Below are positions 46,365 to 54,082 of a DNA stretch of 64,000 bases, piece by piece. The notes under the pieces were generated by a model that made no database searches, was not told the origin of the DNA, and saw only the letters and a list, made by a program, of their open reading frames with translations. Position numbers and translations under genes: made by a program. The stretch spans positions 558,001 through 622,000 of the forward strand of contig JADQAZ010000001.1 of assembly GCA_018524345.1 (NCBI GenBank), read 5' to 3'. Every line of letters starts with the position of its first letter. Within the stretch, counting starts at the first letter, position 1. The stretch comes from Harenicola maris. Lineage in GTDB: Bacteria > Pseudomonadota > Alphaproteobacteria > Rhodobacterales > Rhodobacteraceae.

Positions 46365-47204
46365 ATGACTGAAGAGAGCCTGAACCGGATTGCGGCGGCG
46401 CTGGAGCGGATGTCTCCGCCCGCTGCCACCGCGCCCGATTACGCCAGTGCCGATGCCTTTCTGTGGCATGCGGACCCTGATGTGCTGGAGCCGGTGAACC
46501 GGGTGAGCCGGGTGGATGTGGGGCTGCTGGTGGGGATTGACCGCTCGCGCGATACGCTGCTGGAGAACACCCTGCAATTTGCCCGCGGGATGCCCGCGAA
46601 CAATGCCCTGTTGTGGGGTGCGCGCGGGATGGGAAAATCCAGCCTTGTGAAGGCGATACATGCGGAAGTTCGCGCAAAGGGTGAGGCGTTGAAGATCGTG
46701 GAGGTGCAGCGCGAGGACCTGCCGAGCATCTCGCGGCTGTTGATGCTTTTGCGGGCCTCGGAGGAGCGGTTCATCCTGTTCTGCGATGACCTGAGTTTCA
46801 GCCATGATGACGAGCATTACAAATCGCTGAAGGCGGTTCTGGATGGCGGGATTTCGGGGCGGCCGGAGAATGTGCTGTTCTATGCGACCTCGAACCGGCG
46901 CCACCTGATGCCGCGCGACATGATCGAGAATGAGCGCAGCAATGCGATCAACCCGAGCGAGGCGGTGGAGGAGAAGGTCTCCCTCTCCGACCGCTTTGGG
47001 CTGTGGCTGGGGTTCCACCCCTGCACGCAGGACGAATACCTTGAGATGATCGCGGGCTATTGCGCGGCCCATGGGATCGAGATCGACGCGGAAGAGATGC
47101 GCGCCGAGGCGATCGAGTGGCAGGCGACGCGCGGGGCGCGGTCTGGCCGGGTGGCTTGGCAGTATTTCACGGATTTGGCCGGTCGCCGGGGTGTGCGCCT
47201 TTAG
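46365..47204 (+). CDS. DUF815 AAA-type ATPase
   Basis: A 279-residue protein of the DUF815 family. The Walker A motif WGARGMGKSSLVKA is at residues 83-96; a Walker B-like region FILFCDDLSFS and the sensor YATSNRRHLMPRDM follow. The conserved SDRFGLWLGFHP is near the C-terminus. The family resembles AAA ATPases, and its biological role is not established. It starts six bases after tatC, so it likely shares the tat transcript. Confidence 0.85.
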   Translation: MTEESLNRIAAALERMSPPAATAPDYASADAFLWHADPDVLEPVNRVSRVDVGLLVGIDRSRDTLLENTLQFARGMPANNALLWGARGMGKSSLVKAIHAEVRAKGEALKIVEVQREDLPSISRLLMLLRASEERFILFCDDLSFSHDDEHYKSLKAVLDGGISGRPENVLFYATSNRRHLMPRDMIENERSNAINPSEAVEEKVSLSDRFGLWLGFHPCTQDEYLEMIAGYCAAHGIEIDAEEMRAEAIEWQATRGARSGRVAWQYFTDLAGRRGVRL

Positions 47205-47239
47205 GGCACTGCGCTTTCGGTTTGGCCGGGACGGGGCAG

Positions 47240-47303
47240 GCGCGCGCGCAGGAGGCCCTTGGCCTCCTGCGCGCGCGCGGATCGCCGGGCGGAGGCCCGG
47301 CGA
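47240..47303. terminator. Two consecutive strong hairpins
   Basis: The first is an 18-bp perfect stem (47240-47257 with 47261-47278) around a 3-base loop, built of alternating CG and AGGAGGCC. The second is CGCCGGGC/GCCCGGCG (47284-47303, loop GGAG). They separate the convergent DUF815 and FHA-DcrB genes and probably end both transcripts. The first stem would cost much energy to melt and may also be prone to Z-form structure. Confidence 0.7.
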
Positions 47304-47345
47304 CAGCGGGTTTTGCGAGGGGAGTGGCTGTGTTTTCCGGTGGTG

Positions 47346-48143
47346 TTAGTGGAAACGGGCCAGTGTGGTGAGGTAGTCGCGGAAGCGTGCGAGGGCCTCT
47401 TCTTTGCTGCCGACGGCGGGGGGGACGGACCAGACGGCGATGGCGACATCGCCGCCAAGGAGCCCGTAGCATTGGATTTGTGTCACTTGCCGTTCCTGAA
47501 AGGTAAAGCGTGTCAGGGCGATGCGGAATTCCTCGCAGTCATAGAGCGGCTCCACGGTGAGGAGCTCCTGCGTGAAATCGCCGAAGAGGGCGCGCATTTT
47601 ATGGGCTTGGAAGTCGATATAGGCGTCTAGGGATTTCTCTGTCTGCCTGTCCTGATTGAAAATCAGGTTCTCCATTTTATTGCCGCCTTCGACCATGCGC
47701 ATGATGCCGCTGTCCTCGGCGAACTGCCAGTCTTGGGAGGCCGGCCGCAGGGTCCAGAGGGTTTCGCCGATGCGTGCGCGGGCGAAGGGGGCGGTTTTGG
47801 GGGTGAAGAGTTTGAAGGTGCATTGGCCCATCAGCAGGGTATCGCCATGGGCGAGGGCGAGGGGTCTTGTAACTAGGCGGTCTTGGAAGGTGACGGTGCC
47901 GCCGGGTTGGAGGAGCAGTCCCTCCTCGCCCAGCAGGAAGGCGGCGTGTTTCATGTCCAGTGCCGGATCGTCGAGTTGGAAGGTGGCCTCCAGCCCGTTG
48001 CCGAGGGTGAAGAGGCCTTCCTGACGGAATTCGAACAGGGCGATCTGGCTGCCGTCGGGGCCGAAGGCGGCGAGGCTGGGGAGGCCAGAGGGAGCCGGAG
48101 ATTCGGGTTGGGCTTCGGCCATATCGCTGGGCTGGTCGCTCAT
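47346..48143 (-). CDS. FHA-like plus DcrB-like adaptor protein of the PAAR module
   Basis: A 265-residue protein. Residues 34-115 resemble an FHA fold (LFTLGNGLEATFQLDDPALD then HAAFLLGEEGLLLQPGG), but the phosphothreonine-binding Arg/Ser residues seem missing. Residues 125-263 match the DcrB/DUF1795 family (NLIFNQDRQTEKSLDAYI, then VEPLYDCEEFRIALTRF and QIQCYGLLGGDVAIAVWSVP). EagR-type DcrB proteins are chaperones of PAAR effectors in type VI secretion. The gene ends the three-gene operon after the PAAR effector. Fusion of FHA and DcrB is unfamiliar to me. Confidence 0.65.
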   Translation of the reverse strand: MSDQPSDMAEAQPESPAPSGLPSLAAFGPDGSQIALFEFRQEGLFTLGNGLEATFQLDDPALDMKHAAFLLGEEGLLLQPGGTVTFQDRLVTRPLALAHGDTLLMGQCTFKLFTPKTAPFARARIGETLWTLRPASQDWQFAEDSGIMRMVEGGNKMENLIFNQDRQTEKSLDAYIDFQAHKMRALFGDFTQELLTVEPLYDCEEFRIALTRFTFQERQVTQIQCYGLLGGDVAIAVWSVPPAVGSKEEALARFRDYLTTLARFH

Positions 48144-48146
48144 GGG

Positions 48147-48791
48147 TTAGTCTTCCGGCAGGACTTTGGCGAACCAAGCGGGGTTGATCGCGCGGTAATG
48201 GGCGGCCAGTGGGCGGTGCGCCACCTTGGGCCAGCTTGCGGCGAAGGCTTTGGCGGCCTCGGCCTCCTCTGCTGTCAGGGCGCGGTCGGGGTAGCGGGCG
48301 ACGTCGAGCAGGGCGGACATGGCGGCGAACATATCGGCCTCGGCCTGCAGGAAATCATCATAGCTGAGCTTTTTGTCGATGACGTGTTGGCCGATGCGCT
48401 GTTCGGGGTCTGCGCCCTCGACCGCGCGGATTTCGGCGCGCTCGCCTGTGCTGGCGTCGATGCGGCTCATGTAGATCGGGGCGGTGAGTTCGGGTGGTTC
48501 GGGCGGGCGCCCGGAGCGGTAGACAAAGGGGAAGACGAACCAAAGCTCGCCCTCGACCATGAGGGGCACGGGGTAGCCCTGCACGGCCTCACGCGGGAGC
48601 ATGGTGAACTGGGCGCGTGCCATATGCATTTGCTTGGCGCGGCGCTGTGCGATGGGTGCGTCTGCGGATGCCTGTCCGGCCATTAGGAGCCCTCCTGCGA
48701 GGCAAAGGCAAAGGGCCGCGGCAAGGCGGCGGATTTTACCATATCGGGTTGTCGGTGACGGGGATGTTAAACCCGTCCAGTGAGTCTGCAT
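48147..48791 (-). CDS. Predicted exported partner (immunity candidate) of the PAAR effector
   Basis: A 214-residue reading of a gene whose start is uncertain. The likely signal peptide is RRLAAALCLCLAGGLLMAGQ up to ASA, cleaved before DAPIAQ. The ATG at 48791 gives that peptide a 22-residue leader and overlaps the end of the effector gene. An internal ATG at 48657 has GGAGG nine bases before it but would remove the signal. The mature part (about 170 residues) has GYPVPLMVEGELWFVFPFVY and no family I know. A periplasmic partner directly after a toxin gene is typical of immunity proteins. Confidence 0.6.
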   Translation of the reverse strand: MQTHWTGLTSPSPTTRYGKIRRLAAALCLCLAGGLLMAGQASADAPIAQRRAKQMHMARAQFTMLPREAVQGYPVPLMVEGELWFVFPFVYRSGRPPEPPELTAPIYMSRIDASTGERAEIRAVEGADPEQRIGQHVIDKKLSYDDFLQAEADMFAAMSALLDVARYPDRALTAEEAEAAKAFAASWPKVAHRPLAAHYRAINPAWFAKVLPED

Positions 48792-50016
48792 ATTCCTGTG
48801 CCCCGATGACCTGACCGGTTTTGTTATTGCCGGTGTCGTTGATGGTATAGGCCAGAGTTTCGCCGTTCTGGTTTTGCACCGCGCCGGTGGTATGCACCGC
48901 GTGGCCACCGCCGTTATAGGCGGGATCGTTCCACAGGCGGCCTGCGTCATGGCCGGAAATGACGCCTTGATTGTTGGCGAGGGCATTGTCCACGGTATTG
49001 GTATTGCCGGGCATCATGGTTGCGGGGACGCCGCCGTTTTCGAGGATGACTTCCTCGCCGCCGATGGGTGTGCCGCCGGTGCGGGAGTAGCCGGAGGGGG
49101 GCGGGCCGCCTGCGATGCCCTCCATCGTGGCCTCGTCATTGTCGGTGCCGGTGGCCTGATGGATGATCTGCTGGCTCGATTGGACGGCGCAGTTTTCATA
49201 GCTTTGCTGGCCGGGGTGCAATTCGCGCCCGCGGGCGGGGTCGCCGATGACGGAGAGGATCTGCGGCTCGTCCTGACCTGCGAGGTCGTTGAAGAACTGC
49301 TCGCCGCCTTCGCCGGCGCGTATGGCGTTAAGCTGCCGGATGGTTTCGGCCTGTTGTTCGGCGGTGCCGGTCACATAGACGTTGGGGGAATATTCCGTCG
49401 CATGGGTGCCATCGGGCAGGATCACGGGGCGGGGGAATTCGGCCACGACGGCCTCTACCACGGCGGAGACGAGGGCGGCGACGAGGGCGCCGAAGCTGGC
49501 GCTGCCGGAGTTGCTGCCGCCGCCGATGATGGTTGTGGGGTGGCCCTTGGCGATTTTGTTGGGGGGGCCGATGGCCTCGACCACGGTGTCGCCCATGCGG
49601 GCGGCGGGCAAGCCGTTGACCAGCACGGTGGAGGAGCCGTCGATCACCTTGCCGGGGCCGTGGGGCACCGGGCAGGGGGGCGTTGGCGTGGTGCACATAT
49701 GGGTGTCGGAGAGCCCGCCGATGGAGTTCATCAGCGCGCCCATGGCCGCAGAGGCCGCGGCCTTGCCCGCGTTTTCGGCGGCGATGGCGGCGGGGGCACC
49801 GGGGGTGCCCATGGCGGCGGAGCGTGTGGCCTCAAGGGTTTTGCAGGCCGCATCGGTGGCCTTTTTCGCGGCATTGAGCGCAGAGGCGGCAGCGGCGGGA
49901 ATGGCGCGCCATTGGGGCAGCATGCCGACGAGCACATTGGTAGAGCCCGGCCCCGGCGTGAGGATCGGCGGCAGGGGATGGGTGACATTATCCAGTATTC
50001 GGGCGGCAGGAGGCAT
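48736..50016 (-). CDS. PAAR-domain effector with papain-like cysteine peptidase tail
   Basis: A 426-residue protein. The N-terminal 165 residues form a PAAR (DUF4150-like) tip domain, containing GSSTVLVNGLPAARMGDTV and ending HPTTIIGGGS. Residues 175-193 are hydrophobic. The C-terminal part (about 265-400) shows a papain/C39-like triad: Cys276 in YENCAVQSSQQ, His372 in GGGHAVHTTGA and Asp394 in YTINDTG, with Gln270/271 in place for the oxyanion hole. PAAR proteins sit at the tip of type VI secretion spikes and carry toxins. No type VI core gene is in the window. The ATG at 50016 is preferred over an upstream TTG at 50031. Confidence 0.75.
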   Translation of the reverse strand: MPPAARILDNVTHPLPPILTPGPGSTNVLVGMLPQWRAIPAAAASALNAAKKATDAACKTLEATRSAAMGTPGAPAAIAAENAGKAAASAAMGALMNSIGGLSDTHMCTTPTPPCPVPHGPGKVIDGSSTVLVNGLPAARMGDTVVEAIGPPNKIAKGHPTTIIGGGSNSGSASFGALVAALVSAVVEAVVAEFPRPVILPDGTHATEYSPNVYVTGTAEQQAETIRQLNAIRAGEGGEQFFNDLAGQDEPQILSVIGDPARGRELHPGQQSYENCAVQSSQQIIHQATGTDNDEATMEGIAGGPPPSGYSRTGGTPIGGEEVILENGGVPATMMPGNTNTVDNALANNQGVISGHDAGRLWNDPAYNGGGHAVHTTGAVQNQNGETLAYTINDTGNNKTGQVIGAQEYADSLDGFNIPVTDNPIW

Positions 50017-50169
50017 AATAAGACCTGTCAATTATGGGGTGCCGCAAAAAAAGCGCGGCGAGAGCAATCAAAATGAATGGGGGGAGTATTCCACAGAGGC
50101 CCGGCTTTGTCCAAGCCTAAGCGAAAACAGCGTGAAAATCGTGTTTATATGGGATTTTTGGGGGGTGTG

Positions 50170-50193
50170 GGCCAGCCCTTTGGGAGGCTGGCC
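50170..50193 (-). terminator. Hairpin after nlpD
   Basis: GGCCAGCC and GGCTGGCC form an 8-bp stem around an 8-base loop, 12 bases past the nlpD stop on the minus strand. A T-run is lacking, so it is a probable but weak terminator. The remaining gap to the PAAR gene start, about 150 bp, is AT-richer and may hold that gene's promoter. Confidence 0.5.
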
Positions 50194-50204
50194 GCTTGTG
50201 CGTT

Positions 50205-51395
50205 TTAGTTGAGGTAGGAGGCCGGATCGACCGCCTCGAGGCCCTTGCGGACCTCGAAGTGGAGGAAGCTGGGCGAGCCTGCGCGCACGGCGGCGATGGT
50301 TTGGCCGCGTTTGACGCGGTCGCCCTTCTTGACCTTGACCCCGTCGACATTGGCATAGACCGTCAGCAGCCCGCCGCTGTGGCGGACCACGATGATCGGC
50401 ACCTGATCGGTGTCGGTGGTGATGGCGGCCACGGTGCCTGCGTCTGCGGCGCGGACGGGGGCACCGGCGGAGGCGCCGATGTCAATGCCGTCATTCTTGC
50501 CCTTCTGGAAGTCGCGGATGACATTGCCATCTGCGGGGCGGGCGAGGGCGGCGCTGCTTGAGGCGGAGGTGGCCTGTGCTGCGAGTTCGGGCGAGGGCGG
50601 TGTGCCTGCGGCCGGGGCGGGCGCGCCCGTTGTTGTGGTGGTGGCCGCGGTGCGTTCTGGTGTTTCGTCAGGCAGGGGGGCCGCGGCGCTGGGGGGCGTG
50701 GGCGTTGTGCTGCCCTGACCGGGGGCGGAGGTGTCCTCCTCGATCGCGGGTTCGGGAATGGCGGCGGCGGCCACGGGGATCAGCAGGTATTGCCCCTCGC
50801 GGATCGACAGATCAGAGCCGAGGCCGTTCCAGTCGGCAAGGGATTTTGGCGAGACATTATAGAGCCTTGCCACGGAATAGGCGGTCTCCCCGCGCTTGAC
50901 CTGATGCCGTGTGGGTTCTTGCCCCGAGGTGCCGCTTGGCGCGGTGCGGGCGGGTTCGGCGCGGTCGATCGCATTGCTGGCGAGGGCGGTGACATCGACA
51001 GTTTCCGTCGGGCGGATCGGGCCGGTGATGCTGGCGCCTGTCGCGGGGGAGGGTTCCTCGACCCGGCGGGGCAGGGCGAGGAGTTCGCCGCGGTTGAGTT
51101 TGGCATCCACCGGCACGCCGTTGTAGCGGGCCAGTTCATCAACCGGCAGGCCGATGCGGTTGGCCACATCGGTGACCGTATCGCCGCGGCGTGCCACGGC
51201 GACCTGATAATTCGGGTAGGAGAGGATGCCGCGATCATCGGCCTTGGGCCGTGGTTCGGCCTGCACCTTGACCGCATCGGAGGTGTCAAATCCGCGTCCG
51301 ACGTCGCGCAGGTCCAGGTCGAAATCGGAGCAGGCCGCGAGGCCGACGAAGGATGTCGCAAGACACAGGGAGAGAAGGCGGTTTGAATGGCCCAT
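50205..51395 (-). CDS. nlpD: NlpD-like lipoprotein with two LysM and a degenerate M23 domain
   Basis: A 396-residue lipoprotein (signal with LAAC; lipidated Cys22). Two LysM domains bind peptidoglycan (about 60-112 and 165-210). A Pro/Ala/Thr linker leads to a C-terminal M23 domain. Its zinc ligands are not intact: the first position reads KNDGIDIGA instead of HxGIDI, and the last reads FLHFEVR instead of HLHFEV. Like E. coli NlpD it should therefore activate amidases rather than cut peptidoglycan. It lies with pcm and surE, as in many bacteria. Confidence 0.88.
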   Translation of the reverse strand: MGHSNRLLSLCLATSFVGLAACSDFDLDLRDVGRGFDTSDAVKVQAEPRPKADDRGILSYPNYQVAVARRGDTVTDVANRIGLPVDELARYNGVPVDAKLNRGELLALPRRVEEPSPATGASITGPIRPTETVDVTALASNAIDRAEPARTAPSGTSGQEPTRHQVKRGETAYSVARLYNVSPKSLADWNGLGSDLSIREGQYLLIPVAAAAIPEPAIEEDTSAPGQGSTTPTPPSAAAPLPDETPERTAATTTTTGAPAPAAGTPPSPELAAQATSASSSAALARPADGNVIRDFQKGKNDGIDIGASAGAPVRAADAGTVAAITTDTDQVPIIVVRHSGGLLTVYANVDGVKVKKGDRVKRGQTIAAVRAGSPSFLHFEVRKGLEAVDPASYLN

Positions 51396-51513
51396 ACTGT
51401 CATTTCCTCAAGCTCGGCGTGCGGTTTTTTGGAGTGCACGTCCATTTGCTCAGGATATTACGCATTTTTGCCGAGGCTGACCAGTGTTTACCGAGGGCTT
51501 TGGCGGGGAATTG

Positions 51514-52155
51514 CTATTCTTCGCCCAGCCCCTCGAGCAGGGGCACGAAGCGGACCTCGCGCAGCTCGTCATAGTCGAAGCCGGTTTCCGTGCGCGTCAC
51601 TTTAATCAGGCTTTGCACCGCGTCGGACTGGCCGACGGGCACCACCATGATGCCGCCCACGCGGAGCTGTTGCAGGAGGGGGCCGGGGGGGTCCTCTGCC
51701 GCCGCTGTGACGAGGATGCGGTCAAAGGGGGCGTGGCTGGGAAGGCCGTGGGAGCCATCCTCGCAAAAGACGGTGACATTGCGCAGGTCCATCGCGTCGA
51801 AGATCTCCTTGGCGGAGCGGGTGAGACGCTTGAAACGGTCCACCGTATAGACGCGGCGGGCGAGCTGGGACAGGATCGCGGCCTGATAGCCGGAGCCGGT
51901 GCCGACCTCCAGCACGATATCGCGGGGGCCGACGTTCAGGGCCTGTGTCATCAGGCCAACGACGGAGGGCTGGGAGATGGTCTGGCCGCAGGCAATGGGC
52001 AGGGGCGTGTCGTCATAGGCGCGGTCGGAGAAGGTGCCTTGGATAAAGGGGGCGCGGTCGACGACCTCCATTGCCGAAAGGACGCGGCTGTCGGTGACGC
52101 CCTTGGAGCGCAGGGCAAAAAGGAACTGCATCTTTTGTTCGGCGGGGGTGTTCAT
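51514..52155 (-). CDS. pcm: Protein-L-isoaspartate O-methyltransferase
   Basis: A 213-residue methyltransferase that repairs isoaspartyl residues in aged proteins. The SAM-binding motif is [15 protein letters not shown], with the flanking [17 protein letters not shown] and [15 protein letters not shown]. Its start overlaps the surE stop. The surE-pcm-nlpD order is the classical arrangement. Confidence 0.93.
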   Translation of the reverse strand: MNTPAEQKMQFLFALRSKGVTDSRVLSAMEVVDRAPFIQGTFSDRAYDDTPLPIACGQTISQPSVVGLMTQALNVGPRDIVLEVGTGSGYQAAILSQLARRVYTVDRFKRLTRSAKEIFDAMDLRNVTVFCEDGSHGLPSHAPFDRILVTAAAEDPPGPLLQQLRVGGIMVVPVGQSDAVQSLIKVTRTETGFDYDELREVRFVPLLEGLGEE

Positions 52156-52949
52156 GCGATTACATCCCCGAGGGCGGCGCGCAGATCGGCGAGGGCGGCG
52201 TGGTCGGTCAGGTCGGCGCGCATGGGGGTGACGGAGGTATAGCCGTCGATATTCGCGCCCGCGTCGCTGCCCTCTCCGGTGTGTTCGCCCTGAGCGCCGC
52301 CCTTGATCCAGAGGAAGCGGCGGCCATTGGGGGCGATATGAGGCTCGACCCCGAATTTCACCGTGCGGCGCAGGCCCTGATGGGTGAGCATGACGCCCTT
52401 ATGGGCGGCGGCGGGCACGGGGGGGAAGTTGACGTTGTAGAACATCTGGTAGCCCTCTCCGCCCCAAGTGCCTTTGTCCAGAAGGGTTTTAACCGTTTTG
52501 GCCCCATGGATGCGGGCGACCTCGAAGGGGTCCTCTGTCTGGGCGTTATCGGGGCCGTAGAATTGCGACAGGGCGATGGCGGGCACGCCCTGCAGGGCGC
52601 CCTCCATCGCGGCGCCGATGGTGCCGGAATACAGGGTGTTCTCGGCGGCATTATTGCCGCGGTTGACGCCCGAGAGGATCAGATCGGGGGGCGTGTCTGT
52701 CATCACGTCATGCAGGCCGGCAAGGACGCAATCGGCGGGGGACCCCTCGGCGGCGAAGCGACGCTCGCCCATCTGGGCGATCATGGTGGGGTGGGTGTAG
52801 CTGATGCAATGGCCGACGCCGGATTGTTCGAAGGCGGGGGCGACGGTCCAGACCTCGCCCTGCGGTCCGGCGACCTGATGCGCGATTTCGGTGAGAACCT
52901 CGAGCCCCGGCGCGTTGATGCCGTCGTCATTGGTGATGAGAATGCGCAT
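52152..52949 (-). CDS. surE: 5'-nucleotidase SurE
   Basis: A 265-residue metal-dependent nucleotidase. [15 protein letters not shown] begins the protein and carries the two metal-binding aspartates; [19 protein letters not shown] completes the site. SurE removes phosphate from nucleoside monophosphates in stress. The ATG at 52949 begins the conserved block; an upstream open stretch has no homology. Confidence 0.94.
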   Translation of the reverse strand: MRILITNDDGINAPGLEVLTEIAHQVAGPQGEVWTVAPAFEQSGVGHCISYTHPTMIAQMGERRFAAEGSPADCVLAGLHDVMTDTPPDLILSGVNRGNNAAENTLYSGTIGAAMEGALQGVPAIALSQFYGPDNAQTEDPFEVARIHGAKTVKTLLDKGTWGGEGYQMFYNVNFPPVPAAAHKGVMLTHQGLRRTVKFGVEPHIAPNGRRFLWIKGGAQGEHTGEGSDAGANIDGYTSVTPMRADLTDHAALADLRAALGDVIA

Positions 52950-53111
52950 ATGCCGGACCTTTGATGTTTCTTGTCGGTTACCAAGGGCGCGGGCAGGCGG
53001 CAAGCGCTGCGCGGGTTTTTGCCGCCTCTAGCGTGTTGTTTGGGGCGCGGTGTGGCGGGCGGGCGGCGCTTGGCCCGCGATGGCGCGGATTTGGCGGGCG
53101 CTGCGTTTAGA

Positions 53112-53151
53112 TTTTGTGCCTCCGGCGGGGATATTTAGCGCCAATAAGAAG
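53112..53151 (+). repeat. Dispersed intergenic repeat, copy 2
   Basis: A 40-bp sequence nearly identical to the copy at 6799-6837. It shares TTTTGTGCCTCCGGCGGGGA and CCAATAAGAAG. It lies in the 347-bp gap between surE and the SDR gene, which otherwise holds two small hairpins. Confidence 0.75.
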
Positions 53152-53246
53152 CAGAGGCGGTTTTCCCTATGGGCGGCGTTTTGGGGCGGCGAGGGCGCAG
53201 GGTGGGCCGTTAGGAACGCCCTGCGCCCCCGCCGCGGTCGGCTTGG

Positions 53247-53282
53247 CCGAAGGCCAAGTCGAAACCGCCTTTGGCGGCTGTG
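53247..53282 (-). terminator. Two small hairpins after the SDR gene
   Basis: CTTGGCC/GGCCAAG (loop GAA) and CCGCC/GGCGG (loop TTT) lie 15-50 bases past the SDR stop on the minus strand. Neither has a T-run. Together they probably end the SDR transcript. Confidence 0.4.
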
Positions 53283-53296
53283 TTCGGGGCGGGACC

Positions 53297-53938
53297 TTAG
53301 AGTGCGGCGAGGAGGCGGGCGGCCTCTGCTGCGGGGTCTTTGAGGGGGGCGCGGTCCTCTGACGGGAAGAAGCGGGCGCGGGTGGCGGTTGGCATCGGGG
53401 CAGGGGTGAGGATCTTGACCTCGGGGCCGGTTTTGGCGGCCTCGGCCTGCCAGCTTGTTGCGAGGGCCATTTGCATGGCCTTTGTCGCGCCATAGGCGCC
53501 GAAGAATTTCTCGCCTGCGCGGGGGTCGTCAAAGAACAGGGCCTTGCTGTTTTGCCGCGCGACGAGCAGGGGCTGGACGTAGGTGATCAGCCTGCGGGTG
53601 GCATTGGCGTTGATCTCGACGCTTTTGGCCCAGTCTTTGTCATCGATGAATTGCGCGGGGGCCAGCGGGGCGGCGTGGATCGCCGGATGGGCCCAGAGGT
53701 CGAGCCCTCCCCAGCGTTGGTGGATGTCGAGGCAGAGTTGCTGCATGGCCTCGGGCACGCAGATGTCCATCGGGGCGAGGGTGGCGGCGCCGCCCTTGGC
53801 CTTGATGGCATCGTCGAGTTCCTCGAGCGCGCCCGTGGTGCGGGCGACGGCGATGATGTGGTATTCGGGCGTGAGCGCCTGTGCCAGCGCGGCGCCGAGG
53901 CCGCGCGAGGCGCCTGTGATGAGGGCGAGTTTTGTCAT
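53297..53938 (-). CDS. Short-chain dehydrogenase/reductase
   Basis: A 213-residue SDR. The cofactor motif is TGASRGLG, and the active site has YGATK (FGAYGATKAMQM) near residue 145. The substrate is unknown. The protein is short, ending in AAEAARLLAAL, and lacks the long C-terminal part of fabG-type enzymes. It lies 150 bp after amtB in the same direction, separated by a strong hairpin. Confidence 0.85.
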   Translation of the reverse strand: MTKLALITGASRGLGAALAQALTPEYHIIAVARTTGALEELDDAIKAKGGAATLAPMDICVPEAMQQLCLDIHQRWGGLDLWAHPAIHAAPLAPAQFIDDKDWAKSVEINANATRRLITYVQPLLVARQNSKALFFDDPRAGEKFFGAYGATKAMQMALATSWQAEAAKTGPEVKILTPAPMPTATRARFFPSEDRAPLKDPAAEAARLLAAL

Positions 53939-54029
53939 GGGGGCGGGGTGCCGTTTTGCGCGGCTTTGGTCAAGGGTGAAGTTTGGCGCGGGGGCGGGAT
54001 TGGCGGCTTTGCTGCGGGGTGCAATGGGA

Positions 54030-54060
54030 AACGGGCGCCCCTTTGGCGGGGGCGCCCGTT
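54030..54060 (-). terminator. Strong terminator hairpin after amtB
   Basis: AACGGGCGCCCC and GGGGCGCCCGTT pair over 12 bp around a 7-base loop. On the minus strand it is followed by TTCCC, 23 bases past the amtB stop. It separates amtB from the SDR gene. Confidence 0.65.
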
Positions 54061-54082
54061 CGGATTGCCTTGGCCGGTAGGG

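Noticed and set aside
48874-50076. A 400-residue plus-strand frame opposite the PAAR effector
   Set aside because: Glycine-rich shadow; the minus strand carries a PAAR domain and a peptidase-like triad.
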